This document shows, one piece after another, positions 1-9,021 of a stretch of DNA of 64,000 nt. The notes below the pieces were generated by a model. It did no database searches, had not been told where the DNA came from, and worked only from the letters and a program-made list of their open reading frames with translations. The translations under genes were made by a program, and so were the position numbers. Origin of the DNA: Saccharospirillum sp039982735 (GTDB lineage Bacteria; Pseudomonadota; Gammaproteobacteria; Pseudomonadales; Natronospirillaceae). Within the stretch, counting starts at the first letter, position 1. Each line of letters opens with the position of its first letter. The stretch is taken from NCBI RefSeq assembly GCF_039982735.1, contig NZ_JBDWXV010000017.1, positions 186,001 through 250,000 of the forward strand. Reading direction: 5' to 3'.

Positions 1-355
1 CATCGGGTTACCCGACTTCAACGGTGAATCAATGAACAAAGCTGTGAACTCGCACCTGCAACGATCATTGATCGGATTGCACAGTACGATTGCCACAGCC
101 TTACTCTAGTCAGCCCGGTTGTCCGAGTAACGTCTCTAACAGCAACCTAGCGTAACAAAACCTAACAGCGGTCTGGCTAGGCGATGTGTTACCTCTGTTA
201 CCAGAGGTGACACCCAGAAAAGCACGCTTTAGAAAAGGCCAATTGTTCAGGGTGAAGAATGAAAGAGGTCGGCGGGAAAGTAACATTGGCCCGCTGAACG
301 CGAGCCTGCGAATGTAACAAAGCTGTTACATTGGTGTCGTTGGAGACAGCCAGAG
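1..355. other. Intergenic region with a cluster of TAACA/TGTTA motifs
   Basis: No convincing gene is visible here. The stretch lies 3' of the leftward heme/msr operon and probably includes control DNA for a gene outside the window. TAAC occurs at 128, 137, 153 and 163 (the last two exactly 10 bp apart), and TGTTACC occurs twice, at 187 and 196. A 10-bp hairpin with one G-T pair spans 188-211 (arms 188-197 and 202-211, loop TTAC). The repeated half-sites look like binding sites for a winged-helix response regulator, but that is inference. Confidence 0.4.
313..330. promoter_or_regulatory. Inverted repeat TGTAACA-N4-TGTTACA
   Basis: The sequence TGTAACAAAGCTGTTACA is a perfect 6-bp inverted repeat (TGTAAC/GTTACA) just beyond the stop codon of the msr gene. 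It has no T-run, so it is a poor terminator. The same TGTAACA word recurs upstream of hemC (5102) and upstream of the OmpR-like regulator (52491), which favours a protein-binding site. Its identity is unproven. Confidence 0.3.
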
Positions 356-850
356 TCAGTGGGTTTCAGTCCAAAACTGCGCGCACAGCAGGGCAACCGA
401 CTGCAAACCTTCAATATCGGCTTCGGTAAAGGCATCCAGTTGATCGCTGTCAACGTCCAGTACCGCCACGACGTCATCGTCCACCATCACCGGCACGACA
501 ACTTCAGAGCGCGACAGACTGCTACAGGCAATGTGTCCGGGAAAGGCATCGACATCCGGCACCCACTGGCTGGTAGCTTCGGCCCATGCGGCGCCACAGA
601 CGCCCTGGCCATGCTCAATGCGGGTACAGGCGATATCGCCCTGGAAAGGCCCCAGCACCAGCTGATCATCTTTTACCAGGTAAAAGCCGACCCAGAAGAA
701 TCCGAAAGTCTGGCGTAGGGCCGCGGCGAGATTGGCCAGGTTTGCCGTGCGATCGGGCTCGCCCTGCACCAGGCCCTGAAGCTGAGGCATCAACTCGGCA
801 TATTGCGTTCGACGGTCGCCCGTCGGTGTCAGTGTGAGGGTGTCGGCCAA
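356..850 (-). CDS. msrC: Free methionine-(R)-sulfoxide reductase (GAF domain)
   Basis: This 164-residue single-GAF protein belongs to the fRMsr (YebR/MsrC) family, which reduces free methionine-R-sulfoxide in the cytosol. The three family cysteines are present: C75 in DIACTRI, C85 in GVCG and C109 in HIACSS. The LVLGPFQG and VLDVDS motifs also match the family. The only start that fits is TTG at 850, because an in-frame TAG (the hemY stop) lies two codons upstream; the first 17 or so residues precede the conserved part. It starts 3 bp after hemY, so it is probably the last gene of the heme operon and translationally linked to it. Function is confident; the exact start is less so. Confidence 0.88.
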   Translation of the reverse strand: MADTLTLTPTGDRRTQYAELMPQLQGLVQGEPDRTANLANLAAALRQTFGFFWVGFYLVKDDQLVLGPFQGDIACTRIEHGQGVCGAAWAEATSQWVPDVDAFPGHIACSSLSRSEVVVPVMVDDDVVAVLDVDSDQLDAFTEADIEGLQSVALLCAQFWTETH

Positions 851-853
851 GTA

Positions 854-2011
854 CTAATCTCCCAGTTGAGCCAGTTCGCGATACTGCGCAAGGGCGCGAT
901 CGGTTTGCTGGCGATGTTCAAAAAAACGAGCCAGAGCCAAGCCGGAATCACGATTCGGATCGGTCCGCCAGGCTTCGACCAGATAATCTTCCGCCTTGCC
1001 CCACAAGGCTTGTGCCTCACACAGTTGACCGAGTGTCAGCATCAGAGCCGGATTCGTACCGTGGCGTTTTTCCAGTTGCTCGGCCAGCGGCAGTACCCGG
1101 GTTTCAGGCAACCGAGAGTCCAGCAGGCAACGCAGCAGCACCGGGGCAGGCGCCTTTTCCAGTGCTTTTGATAACCGTTTGAAGGCATTTTCAGCCTGAC
1201 CATGCACCAGCAGGCAGCGGCACTCTGCGGCCACAATCTCGGCTTTCTGGCGTATGGGCTTAGGCAGTGTCTTTAACGGTGCCAGGGCGTCAACGGAGGT
1301 CTGACAGCCCTGCTCAATCAGTTGCAAGGCGACTTGCTGTTGCCACCGCTCGCGATCAGAAGGGTTCAAATTGGGCGCCTTGTTCACGGCCTGCAGTGCA
1401 ACCTCGGCCTGTCCCTGATCCATCAGCGCGCGCCAGTAATCTGGCTGCAAGGAGCGCACGCGCTGCAAGCCCGGCTGTTGCTGCCACAGTGCCAGTAAGG
1501 CGGCTGAATCACCGGAGTGCACCAGTCGTTCAGCCGTCAGGGCGTCAGCTACCAGCACGAGATCCGGGTCTGTCTGTTTAAACTGAGTGACCCGGGCGGG
1601 CCAGTCGCCACTGTCTTGCCCTGGAATCAGCGTCAACACGCGTGGCAGACGCTCCGAGCCACCGGCACTAACCACCTTGTGCAATGCCGACAGTGCTGCC
1701 TGGTGGTCTCCTTCCAGCCAGGCATTGACCGCCTGGCCAGTCGCGACCCGGGCGGTTTTACGGTCACGCCGGTCGCGGTATTGGCGAACCAGTCGCACCG
1801 GGTTAACGCCGCGCAGCAACTTTATGACCAGCCAGCTGGCCAACAATAGAACGAGGAACAGACCCAGGGCACTCCAAAGGGTGATCTCGACCATCCACTG
1901 ACCCCAGGCGATCATCACATAGCCGGGGTGTCGCACCATGAAGTGGGCCAACAGGCCCGCAGCCAGAATCAGTACCAGCCACACCAGGGCTTTCAGCAGC
2001 AGCCGGCTCAT
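854..2011 (-). CDS. hemY: HemY, inner-membrane TPR protein of the heme operon
   Basis: A 385-residue protein with two N-terminal membrane helices (about residues 5-24 and 42-66) and then a helical TPR-like region, the standard architecture of gammaproteobacterial HemY. This HemY is not protoporphyrinogen oxidase. It is a membrane protein of uncertain role encoded after hemX, proposed to scaffold late heme-synthesis enzymes. Its ATG overlaps the hemX stop by 4 bp (ATGA), so translation is likely coupled. The C-terminal repeats (for example LGQLCEAQALWGKAEDYLVEA) are typical TPR helices. Identity rests on architecture plus position in hemCDXY. Confidence 0.9.
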   Translation of the reverse strand: MSRLLLKALVWLVLILAAGLLAHFMVRHPGYVMIAWGQWMVEITLWSALGLFLVLLLASWLVIKLLRGVNPVRLVRQYRDRRDRKTARVATGQAVNAWLEGDHQAALSALHKVVSAGGSERLPRVLTLIPGQDSGDWPARVTQFKQTDPDLVLVADALTAERLVHSGDSAALLALWQQQPGLQRVRSLQPDYWRALMDQGQAEVALQAVNKAPNLNPSDRERWQQQVALQLIEQGCQTSVDALAPLKTLPKPIRQKAEIVAAECRCLLVHGQAENAFKRLSKALEKAPAPVLLRCLLDSRLPETRVLPLAEQLEKRHGTNPALMLTLGQLCEAQALWGKAEDYLVEAWRTDPNRDSGLALARFFEHRQQTDRALAQYRELAQLGD

Positions 2012-3297
2012 GCGTCATCCTCCCCGTTGTCAGCCGATTCAGTCGACTCTTGATCAACCCGGGTCATGTATTGCTCCAGCGCCTCAACGCTGGCGTGGAT
2101 GTCTGGAAAGTCCGGCGTCAGCGTCAGGCCTTGCAGGGCATCCAGCTCCGCCTCGATGGCGCTGAGTTCCAGTTCAGCCGACATGGCCGCGACGCGGCTC
2201 TGCAATTGTGCCAGGGCTTCGTTATAGAGCGGCTGGTTGCGTGCCAGCAGGGCCAACTGCACCTGCTCGGTCAGCAGCAGGCTGTGCTGCTGCCACTGGG
2301 CAAACTCAGACAACAACGGCGGCGCCTGATAGGGCACGTCCAGTCGACTGACCGTGACCAGGCTGCTCAGGCTGTCACGGAAGGTTTGCCAGCTCAGCGG
2401 TGTCTCACTGCTTTGCTCCCGGGGTTCAAGTCGTTCGGCCGGAGACCACTGGCGACTGGCAATGCGTTCGTTGATGGCTTCAAGGCGAAAGTAGGTGCCG
2501 TTCAGGTCGACACTGCCCACCGACTGCAGGGCGAGGCGGTCTGACGCGATCTGGCGGCGTACCGGCAACACCGCAGTTTCGGTCAGCCCGGCCAGCACCT
2601 GGTCGGCCGCGTTAAGCAGACTGATGGCGATGGTGGCATCACCATCAAGTTGCAGGCGCCGTTCAGCCAGGCGCAGCAGAGTCAGTGCCTCTTCCAAAGG
2701 CCAGCGATCGGCCTCCAAATCCTGACGCCGGCTAAGCCGCTGAGCGGTTTCAATCAGCATGGCTTCGAGTGCCTGCTGTTCCTGCTGAACCTGTTGCGCC
2801 AGACGTTCGCGCTCATTCTCCGAAGATTCCAGTCGAACACTCAAGCTCGACACCTGTTGGCGCAGCTCGCTCAATGAACTGACGACGGTGTCGGATTCCT
2901 GCTGCAGTACCCGGTATTGCTGCCAACCCCAATACACCAGCCAAGCCAGGCCAGCAACTATCAAGACTAGAACCAGCAGAGAGACCAGCAGTCGATTCGA
3001 TCGGCCCGAGCCGCCGCCGGCAGCGCCTCGTCTGCGACGCGGAGGCGCACCGGCATTGCCAGTCGGTTTGGCCTTCGGCGTTGGCTTGGGCTGCGGCTTT
3101 TCCGGCTCGGGCGCGTCAGACGAGGCATCGGACACTCCGGCTTCTATGCGATCAGCTGGGGGGTCTGCTGCAACGGATGCCGACTTGTCGGTCTTCGCGT
3201 CTGCGGCAGGCTTGCCCTCGGCGGGCTCCGGCTGCTCCACGACGGGCTTGTCGTTATCCGGTGTTGGTGTCTTGTCTGACTCGGTGTCTTTATTCAT
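2008..3297 (-). CDS. hemX: HemX, single-pass membrane protein (uroporphyrinogen-III methyltransferase-like family)
   Basis: This 429-residue protein has about 100 acidic, proline- and lysine-rich cytoplasmic residues, a basic stretch (RRRR, 87-90), one membrane helix at about 103-124, a coiled coil at about 130-190 and a periplasmic helical domain. This is the HemX layout, a family often misnamed uroporphyrinogen-III C-methyltransferase although it lacks the SAM-binding fold. I chose ATG 3297; a GTG at 3321 is also in frame, and neither has a strong ribosome site. It follows hemD with a 58-bp gap and overlaps hemY by 4 bp. Biochemical role is unknown; a scaffold for heme enzymes is the usual proposal. 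Confidence 0.85.
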   Translation of the reverse strand: MNKDTESDKTPTPDNDKPVVEQPEPAEGKPAADAKTDKSASVAADPPADRIEAGVSDASSDAPEPEKPQPKPTPKAKPTGNAGAPPRRRRGAAGGGSGRSNRLLVSLLVLVLIVAGLAWLVYWGWQQYRVLQQESDTVVSSLSELRQQVSSLSVRLESSENERERLAQQVQQEQQALEAMLIETAQRLSRRQDLEADRWPLEEALTLLRLAERRLQLDGDATIAISLLNAADQVLAGLTETAVLPVRRQIASDRLALQSVGSVDLNGTYFRLEAINERIASRQWSPAERLEPREQSSETPLSWQTFRDSLSSLVTVSRLDVPYQAPPLLSEFAQWQQHSLLLTEQVQLALLARNQPLYNEALAQLQSRVAAMSAELELSAIEAELDALQGLTLTPDFPDIHASVEALEQYMTRVDQESTESADNGEDDA

Positions 3298-3355
3298 GGG
3301 CAGTGCGGCCTTTGCTGTCACAGGGCGGCGGGCTAGGCCCGCGCTCCGGGTTCCA

Positions 3356-4123
3356 TTAATGGGTATCAGTGTAAGGTGAACCGGGCCGTGCCGTCACGCC
3401 CTGTCCGGAAAGACATTGCGCAACCGCCTCCGGCGAAGCGCCTGGTGCCAGGCGGCAGTGAGCGATACCCCGCTCCCGCGCCCAGGCCATCAGGCGTGGG
3501 GAGGTCAGTAACCAGGTGCCCTGCCAACTGCGCCAGCGGCTGTTCTGGCCGTCCCACAGGGCGTCGCCCAGCAGCTGAGAACTGACCAGTATCGCATCTG
3601 TCTGGTCGCTCAGCCGAGCCATGTCTTCCAGTACAGAGGGGTCCAGTGCACGCTCATACACATCAACCGAATGCACTTCTGCACCCCGCTCCCGCAGCAC
3701 CTGCGGGTAGAGTTCACGCCCGCCAGCTCCCTTCACTACCAGCCACTTGCGCTGGGCTACCGCCTGGGTTGAGGGCAAGGCGAGCACGGCTTCTGCGGTG
3801 TGGCCAGTGGCCGGGAATTGCGGTACCAGCCCGCCCTGGCTCAGAACGCGGGCCGTGGCCGGGCCATTGCACAACCAGTTAATTCCGAGCGGGGGTTGCG
3901 GCCAATAGTGATCGAGCGCCGCCGCCAGTTGGCTGGCTGCCGTGGGACTGACACAGATGACCCCCTGGTATTCATCGAGATTGAGCCATAGCGCCCGACG
4001 TTCAGGCGTTTCCGGGTGCAGCGTCAATCGCCAGGGGTCGTGCAACATCAAGTCGGCATGGGGTGCCAGCTGCGACTGCCAGCGAGCCCAGTCAGGCCTG
4101 GCCTTGGCCAGCAACAGGCGCAT
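3356..4123 (-). CDS. hemD: Uroporphyrinogen-III synthase
   Basis: A 255-residue cytosolic protein that would cyclise hydroxymethylbilane and invert ring D to make uroporphyrinogen III. HemD is poorly conserved, but the length, the two-domain pattern (ICVSPTAASQLA near residue 60, ILVSSQLLGDALW near 180) and its place directly after hemC support the call. The ATG overlaps the hemC stop by one base (TGATG), typical of coupled translation. No frameshift or truncation is visible. Confidence 0.9.
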   Translation of the reverse strand: MRLLLAKARPDWARWQSQLAPHADLMLHDPWRLTLHPETPERRALWLNLDEYQGVICVSPTAASQLAAALDHYWPQPPLGINWLCNGPATARVLSQGGLVPQFPATGHTAEAVLALPSTQAVAQRKWLVVKGAGGRELYPQVLRERGAEVHSVDVYERALDPSVLEDMARLSDQTDAILVSSQLLGDALWDGQNSRWRSWQGTWLLTSPRLMAWARERGIAHCRLAPGASPEAVAQCLSGQGVTARPGSPYTDTH

Positions 4124-5070
4124 CAGTCAGACAGTTTGGCCAGAATGGCACCGGCCCCTTGTTCCAACAGTTGCTCGGCCAAGTCGAGCCCCAATGCCGA
4201 GGCCTGCGCCAGTTGCTCGGCCTCAGTGCCATGCAGTAAAACCTCGCCCCGGGCTTTCAGCAGGCGTTCGCCATTCACCTCACCCACCCGAGCCTCCATG
4301 CTCAGAGCATCGCCTTCCAATAGGGAGAAACCGGCGATGGGTACCTGACAGCCTCCCTCCAGGCGACGGTTCATGGCGCGTTCAGCGGTCACCCGGATAT
4401 GGGTTTGCGGATGCATCAGGGGGGCCAGCAGACTGCGGGTGGCTTCGTCACCCGCCCGGATCTCAATGCCGACGGCGCCCTGCCCGACCGCAGGCAGGCA
4501 CAGATTGGTATCAAGCGTGTGGCGAATACGGCTCTCCAGTTTCAAACGGCGCAATCCTGCTGACGCCAGGATAATAGCGTCGTATTCACCGGCATCCAGC
4601 TTGCCCAGGCGGGTGCCGACGTTACCACGCAGAAAACGAATGTGAAGATCCGGTCGTGCGGCCAGCAATTGCGCCTGCCGGCGTAATGAAGAGGTGCCGA
4701 CGACAGCCGCTTCAGGTAAGTCGTTCACGTGAGCAAACTGGTTGGAGACAAAGGCATCTGTCGGGTCTTCACGCTCGCAGATGACGGCCAGTTCGAAACC
4801 CTCGGGCATCTCCATGGGCACATCCTTCATCGAATGAACTGCGATGTCGGCGTCACCGTCGGCAATGGCGACTTCCAGTTCCTTGATGAACAAGCCTTTA
4901 CCACCCACTTTGGCCAGCGGAACATCCAGCATTTTGTCGCCTTTGGTGGCCATTTGGACCAGCTCAACCTGAAGCTCCGGGTGCAACTGGGTCAGGGCAG
5001 AACGAACATACTCCGCTTGCCACAGGGCCAGCGGGCTCTTTCGGGTTGCAATACGCAGAATCTGGGACAT
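4123..5070 (-). CDS. hemC: Porphobilinogen deaminase (hydroxymethylbilane synthase)
   Basis: This enzyme polymerises four porphobilinogens to hydroxymethylbilane in the cytosol. From ATG 5070 it is 315 residues, the usual size. C241 (EGGCQVPI) is the cysteine that carries the dipyrromethane cofactor, and D83 in HSMKDVP is the catalytic aspartate. The frame is open 44 codons further upstream, but that stretch has no family similarity, and a GAAGAG ribosome site precedes 5070. It is first in hemCDXY. TGTAACA/TTTGTTAC motifs upstream (5102, 5174) may be regulatory. Confidence 0.96.
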   Translation of the reverse strand: MSQILRIATRKSPLALWQAEYVRSALTQLHPELQVELVQMATKGDKMLDVPLAKVGGKGLFIKELEVAIADGDADIAVHSMKDVPMEMPEGFELAVICEREDPTDAFVSNQFAHVNDLPEAAVVGTSSLRRQAQLLAARPDLHIRFLRGNVGTRLGKLDAGEYDAIILASAGLRRLKLESRIRHTLDTNLCLPAVGQGAVGIEIRAGDEATRSLLAPLMHPQTHIRVTAERAMNRRLEGGCQVPIAGFSLLEGDALSMEARVGEVNGERLLKARGEVLLHGTEAEQLAQASALGLDLAEQLLEQGAGAILAKLSD

Positions 5071-5265
5071 GAATCTCTTCGCCGTTAAATGAGGCGCAAA
5101 GTGTAACAAATAATCGCTGACAAGCGCGTTTGTGATCGACGTCCTAGCCACTGTCACAAACCCTTTGATACGGTTTGTTACGTTATGTCCAGGTCTTGTC
5201 ACGGTATCCTGCGCTAGCCGATAGCGCCAACAACGATAAAAACACAGAACACGCTGGAGTACGCA
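5071..5265. promoter_or_regulatory. Divergent control region between hemC and the solute-binding protein gene
   Basis: This 195-bp region must drive hemC leftward and the solute-binding gene rightward. It holds TGTAACA (5102-5108), CTGTCACAAA (5151-5160) and TTTGTTACGTTATG (5174-5187), the same word seen at 313-330 and near 52500. No consensus -10/-35 pair stands out. Shared control of the two genes is speculation. Confidence 0.35.
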
Positions 5266-6534
5266 ATGATCCTATCCACACGCACGATGGCGTTCAGCGC
5301 CATGCTATGTCTGCTGCCTGGCTTGTCTCAGGCAGGTTCCGTTGAAGTATTGCACTATTGGACCAGCGGCGGCGAAGCCCGCTCTGTTCAGGTTCTTCAG
5401 CAAGCTATGCAGGAAGACGGCCACACCTGGGACGATTTTGTGGTGCAGGGCGGAGGCGGTGGCAATGCCATGGCCACCTTGCAAGACAGGGTGCTGCGCG
5501 GTAATCCACCCACAGCAGCCCAGATCAAAGGGCTGGATATTCAACGCTGGGCTCGTCTGGGCTTTCTAAGCAACATTAACGGCCTGGCGGACGAGCAACA
5601 GTGGGATGAACGCCTGCCGCCGGTCGTGGCGGCTGCCATGCAATACAATGGCGACTACGTTGCCGTGCCGGTGAACGTGCACCGCACTAACTGGCTGTGG
5701 GCCAATAAACGCATTCTCGATTCAGTGGGTGTGGCGGTTCCCACGACCTGGGCAGAATTTGACCAGGCAGCTGATCTGATTGCAGCGGCCGGTTACCGGG
5801 TCATCGCCCAGGGTCATCAGGACTGGCAGCACGCTACGCTGTTTGAAGCCGTTGCCTTGTCCGTCGGCGGTCCGGAGTTTTACCAGGCGGCGCTGGTCGA
5901 GCATGATTTTCGCGCCATGCGCAGCGACACCATGGATGCGGTGTTCGATCGCTACTACCGGTTGCTTGAGCACATGCCTCTCTCAGACGATCTGGGCGAG
6001 TGGAACCAGGCCACCAGTCTGGTCATCAACGGCGAGGCCGCCTTTCAATTTATGGGTGACTGGGCCAAGGGTGAATTCTCCGCAGAAGGAAAAGTCGCCA
6101 ATACCGACTACGTTTGTGCGCCAGTTCCCGGCACCCAGAATCAATTCCTGTTCAATATCGACAGCTTTGCCATCTTCGACCTGCGCGGCGCAAGCCAGGC
6201 CGACCAGACAGCTCAGAATGACCTGGTTCGGAATATTATGGACGATTCATTCCAGCGCACCTTCAATCAAAACAAAGGCTCGATCCCTCCGCGCACCGAC
6301 ATGAGCATGAGCGCCTTTGACGACTGCGCCCGGGTGTCGATGAGCGAGTTCATTGCAGCAGCGGCCAATGATTCCCTGTTGCCCAGCATTGCCCATGGCA
6401 TGGCGACTACCGGCACCGTTCAGGGCTATTTTTACGAGAAGATCGGCGAACTGACGGTCAACCCGATCTCACCGTCGGAATCATCTCGCGAGCTGGCCAA
6501 GGCCATTCGCTATGGCCAGTACGTCATCAAATAG
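5266..6534 (+). CDS. Sugar-type ABC transporter periplasmic solute-binding protein (orphan)
   Basis: A 422-residue family 1 extracellular solute-binding protein resembling the glucose/mannitol binders of Pseudomonas relatives (VLHYWTSGGEARSV near the mature N-terminus, VPVNVHRTNWLWANK, FQFMGDWAKGEF). A Sec signal peptide spans about residues 1-23, with cleavage after LSQA and no lipobox, so it should be soluble in the periplasm. No permease or ATPase gene is adjacent. It converges on glycogen phosphorylase with only 12 bp between the stop codons. A role in sugar capture feeding glycogen metabolism is a reasonable guess; the substrate is not determinable here. Confidence 0.85.
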   Translation: MILSTRTMAFSAMLCLLPGLSQAGSVEVLHYWTSGGEARSVQVLQQAMQEDGHTWDDFVVQGGGGGNAMATLQDRVLRGNPPTAAQIKGLDIQRWARLGFLSNINGLADEQQWDERLPPVVAAAMQYNGDYVAVPVNVHRTNWLWANKRILDSVGVAVPTTWAEFDQAADLIAAAGYRVIAQGHQDWQHATLFEAVALSVGGPEFYQAALVEHDFRAMRSDTMDAVFDRYYRLLEHMPLSDDLGEWNQATSLVINGEAAFQFMGDWAKGEFSAEGKVANTDYVCAPVPGTQNQFLFNIDSFAIFDLRGASQADQTAQNDLVRNIMDDSFQRTFNQNKGSIPPRTDMSMSAFDDCARVSMSEFIAAAANDSLLPSIAHGMATTGTVQGYFYEKIGELTVNPISPSESSRELAKAIRYGQYVIK

Positions 6535-6546
6535 GCCAACGCCCGT

Positions 6547-9021
6547 TCAGCCAGAGCCCTGGCTGCGCGGGTGCGCCTTCAGGTGCCAGATACGCTGCAC
6601 GTAATCTTCTATCGAGCGGTCTGAATTGAACTTACCCATGGTCGCGGTATTGATGATGGCGCTGCGTGCCCAGGCTTGCTTGTTCTGGTAGCGCGCCTCA
6701 ACCTGCTGCTGGGCGTCGCAGTAACTGCGAAAGTCCGCCAGCACCTTGTAGGGATCACCGCCTTTCAACAGGCTGTGCTTGATGGACGACAGGGCGCCGG
6801 GGTCATCCGGGGTCAAATAACCGTTATCCAGCCAGTCGAGTACAGCCCTGAGTTCTTCGTCCTGGTGGTACCAGTCAAAGGGGTTATAACCCCGTTCGTC
6901 GAGTTGGCGAACCTCCTCCACCGACAACCCAAAAATAAAAATATTCTCTCGCCCGGCCTCTTCGGCAATCTCGATGTTCGCTCCATCCATGGTACCAATG
7001 GTCAGGGCACCGTTCAGCGCCAGTTTCATATTGCCGGTGCCCGAGGCTTCCTTGCCCGCGGTTGAAATCTGCTCTGACAAATCAGCGGCTGGTATGATCT
7101 TCTCGGCCAGGCTGACCCGGTAGTTGGGCAGCATCACTACTTTTAATTTGCCCTGAATGCGCTCGTCTTTGTTGATGCGTTCCGCTGCGCAATTGATGCC
7201 ATAAATAATGTCTTTGGCCAGCGCATAGGCCGGTGCTGCCTTGGCACCAAACAGAAACACGCGCGGTACCGTTATCGCATTCGGGTCTTCCAGCAGGCGC
7301 CGGTACAACGTCAGGATATGCAACAGGTTCAGATGCTGTCGTTTGTACTCATGCAGGCGTTTTATCTGCACATCAAAGAGGGCGTTCGGATCAATATCGA
7401 CGCCCGTTAACTGCTTGACCTCTGCCGCCAGATCGACCTTGTTCTGGTGCTTGATCGCCATGAATTCGGTTTGAAAACGATCATCGTCGGCCAGCGCCGT
7501 CAGTTGCTCAAGTTTGCTCAGATGTCGTGGCCAGTCGGCCTCAATGTGTTTGTCGATCAGGGTGGATAACCGGGGGTTGCAGGCTTTCAGCCAGCGCCGG
7601 GGCGTCACACCATTGGTCACATTGGTGAATTTATCGGGCCAGAGCTTATCGAATTCGGGAAACAGGTCGGACTTGACCAGGTTCGAATGCACCTCGGCGA
7701 CACCGTTGACGGTATGCGAACCCACCACCGACAGGTGCGCCATGCGCACTTTACGCTGATTCCCTTCTTCAATGATCGACAGCCGGGCCTTCATGCCATC
7801 ATCACCGGGCCACTGGCGCTCCACTTCCTGACTCAGAAAGCGGTGGTTGATTTCAAAAATAATCTCCAGATGACGCGGCAACACCTTTGCAAAGAGTGGC
7901 AGGCTCCAGGTTTCCAGTGCTTCTGGCAGGAGCGTGTGGTTGGTGTAGGAAAACACCGGATGACAAATGGCCCATGCGGCATCCCACCCCAGTCGCTTTT
8001 CATCCATAAGTACGCGCATCAGTTCGGGAATGGCCACCGCCGGGTGGGTATCATTCAATTGCACGGCCACCCGCTCTGCGAATTGAGACCAGTCATCTCC
8101 GTGGGCTCGCTGATAACGGCGGATGATGTCTGCCAGCGACGCAGCGCTGAAAAAATACTGCTGAATCAGACGCAGTTCCTTGCCGGCGTCGGTTTCGTCG
8201 TTGGGGTACAACACCTTGGAAATGGTTTCTGCCTGGGCCTGTTCTACCTGAGCGTCCACATAGCCGCCCGCGTTGAACACATCCCAGTCAAAATAGTCGG
8301 TTGCCCGGCTCTCCCAGAGCCGGAGAATGTTCACATTGGAGCCGCTGTAACCGACGATGGGGATGTCCCAGGGTACGGCTTTGACGGTCCGTGCCGGTCT
8401 CCAGACCTTGTAGGCGCGCCCGCCTTCGCTCACAGTTTCCACGAAACCATAGAGTTTGATTTCCTGAACCGATTCCGGACGGCACACTTCCCAGGGGTTG
8501 CCGTATTCGCGCCAGTCATCCGGCCGCTCGACCTGCCGGCCCCGGCTAAAGCTTTGCTCGAACAGGCCATGCTCATAGTGAATGCCATAGCCTACAGCCG
8601 GGTAATTCAAGGTGGCGAGTGAATCCAGAAAACACGCGGCCAGTCGACCCAGGCCACCATTACCCAGAGCCATATCCGGTTCTTCTTCCAGAATATCCGA
8701 CAGGTTCTGACCCAGATTGGCCAGTGCCTGGTCGGCGATGTCAAACAGTTGAAGATTATTCAGATTGTTGGACAGCAAGCGCCCCATCAGGAATTCCATG
8801 GACAGGTAATTCACCGCCCGGGTGTCCTTGGTGGAGTGGGTACGCTGGGTATCGGTCAGGCCGGCCATGACGGCTTCGTTAACAGCGCCAGCGGTCGCTT
8901 TCCACCAGCTTTGCGGACTGGCTTTCTCTTCGTAGGTACCCTGAGCAACATGCAGGTGATGGACAATGCTGGCCTGCATGGACTCAACGGTAAGCGGCGC
9001 TGGGGAGGTTTTATTCGTCAT
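6547..9021 (-). CDS. glgP: Glycogen/alpha-glucan phosphorylase
   Basis: This cytosolic PLP enzyme releases glucose-1-phosphate from alpha-1,4-glucans. The protein is 824 residues from ATG 9021, the normal size. It has the N-terminal GNGGLGRLAACFLDS motif and the PLP-lysine signature EASGTGNMKLALNG, with the Schiff-base lysine at K666. ATG 9021 overlaps the comFB stop; an in-frame ATG at 9042 inside comFB is less likely. No glgA, glgB or glgC accompanies it. The overlap with comFB implies co-translation. Confidence 0.96.
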   Translation of the reverse strand: MTNKTSPAPLTVESMQASIVHHLHVAQGTYEEKASPQSWWKATAGAVNEAVMAGLTDTQRTHSTKDTRAVNYLSMEFLMGRLLSNNLNNLQLFDIADQALANLGQNLSDILEEEPDMALGNGGLGRLAACFLDSLATLNYPAVGYGIHYEHGLFEQSFSRGRQVERPDDWREYGNPWEVCRPESVQEIKLYGFVETVSEGGRAYKVWRPARTVKAVPWDIPIVGYSGSNVNILRLWESRATDYFDWDVFNAGGYVDAQVEQAQAETISKVLYPNDETDAGKELRLIQQYFFSAASLADIIRRYQRAHGDDWSQFAERVAVQLNDTHPAVAIPELMRVLMDEKRLGWDAAWAICHPVFSYTNHTLLPEALETWSLPLFAKVLPRHLEIIFEINHRFLSQEVERQWPGDDGMKARLSIIEEGNQRKVRMAHLSVVGSHTVNGVAEVHSNLVKSDLFPEFDKLWPDKFTNVTNGVTPRRWLKACNPRLSTLIDKHIEADWPRHLSKLEQLTALADDDRFQTEFMAIKHQNKVDLAAEVKQLTGVDIDPNALFDVQIKRLHEYKRQHLNLLHILTLYRRLLEDPNAITVPRVFLFGAKAAPAYALAKDIIYGINCAAERINKDERIQGKLKVVMLPNYRVSLAEKIIPAADLSEQISTAGKEASGTGNMKLALNGALTIGTMDGANIEIAEEAGRENIFIFGLSVEEVRQLDERGYNPFDWYHQDEELRAVLDWLDNGYLTPDDPGALSSIKHSLLKGGDPYKVLADFRSYCDAQQQVEARYQNKQAWARSAIINTATMGKFNSDRSIEDYVQRIWHLKAHPRSQGSG

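Noticed and set aside
32..109. A 25-codon open frame beginning MNKAVNSHLQ
   Set aside because: The ribosome site is weak, the peptide resembles nothing I know, and frames of this length are expected by chance.
4123..5202. Longer hemC start at 5202
   Set aside because: The extra 44 residues lack family similarity and contain regulatory-looking motifs, whereas ATG 5070 has a ribosome site and gives the standard protein.
6531..6548. An 18-nt string (TAGGCCAACGCCCGTTCA) shared with 63959-63976
   Set aside because: One shared 18-mer in 64 kb is only mildly unlikely by chance, the contexts differ and neither copy is palindromic or flanked by further similarity.
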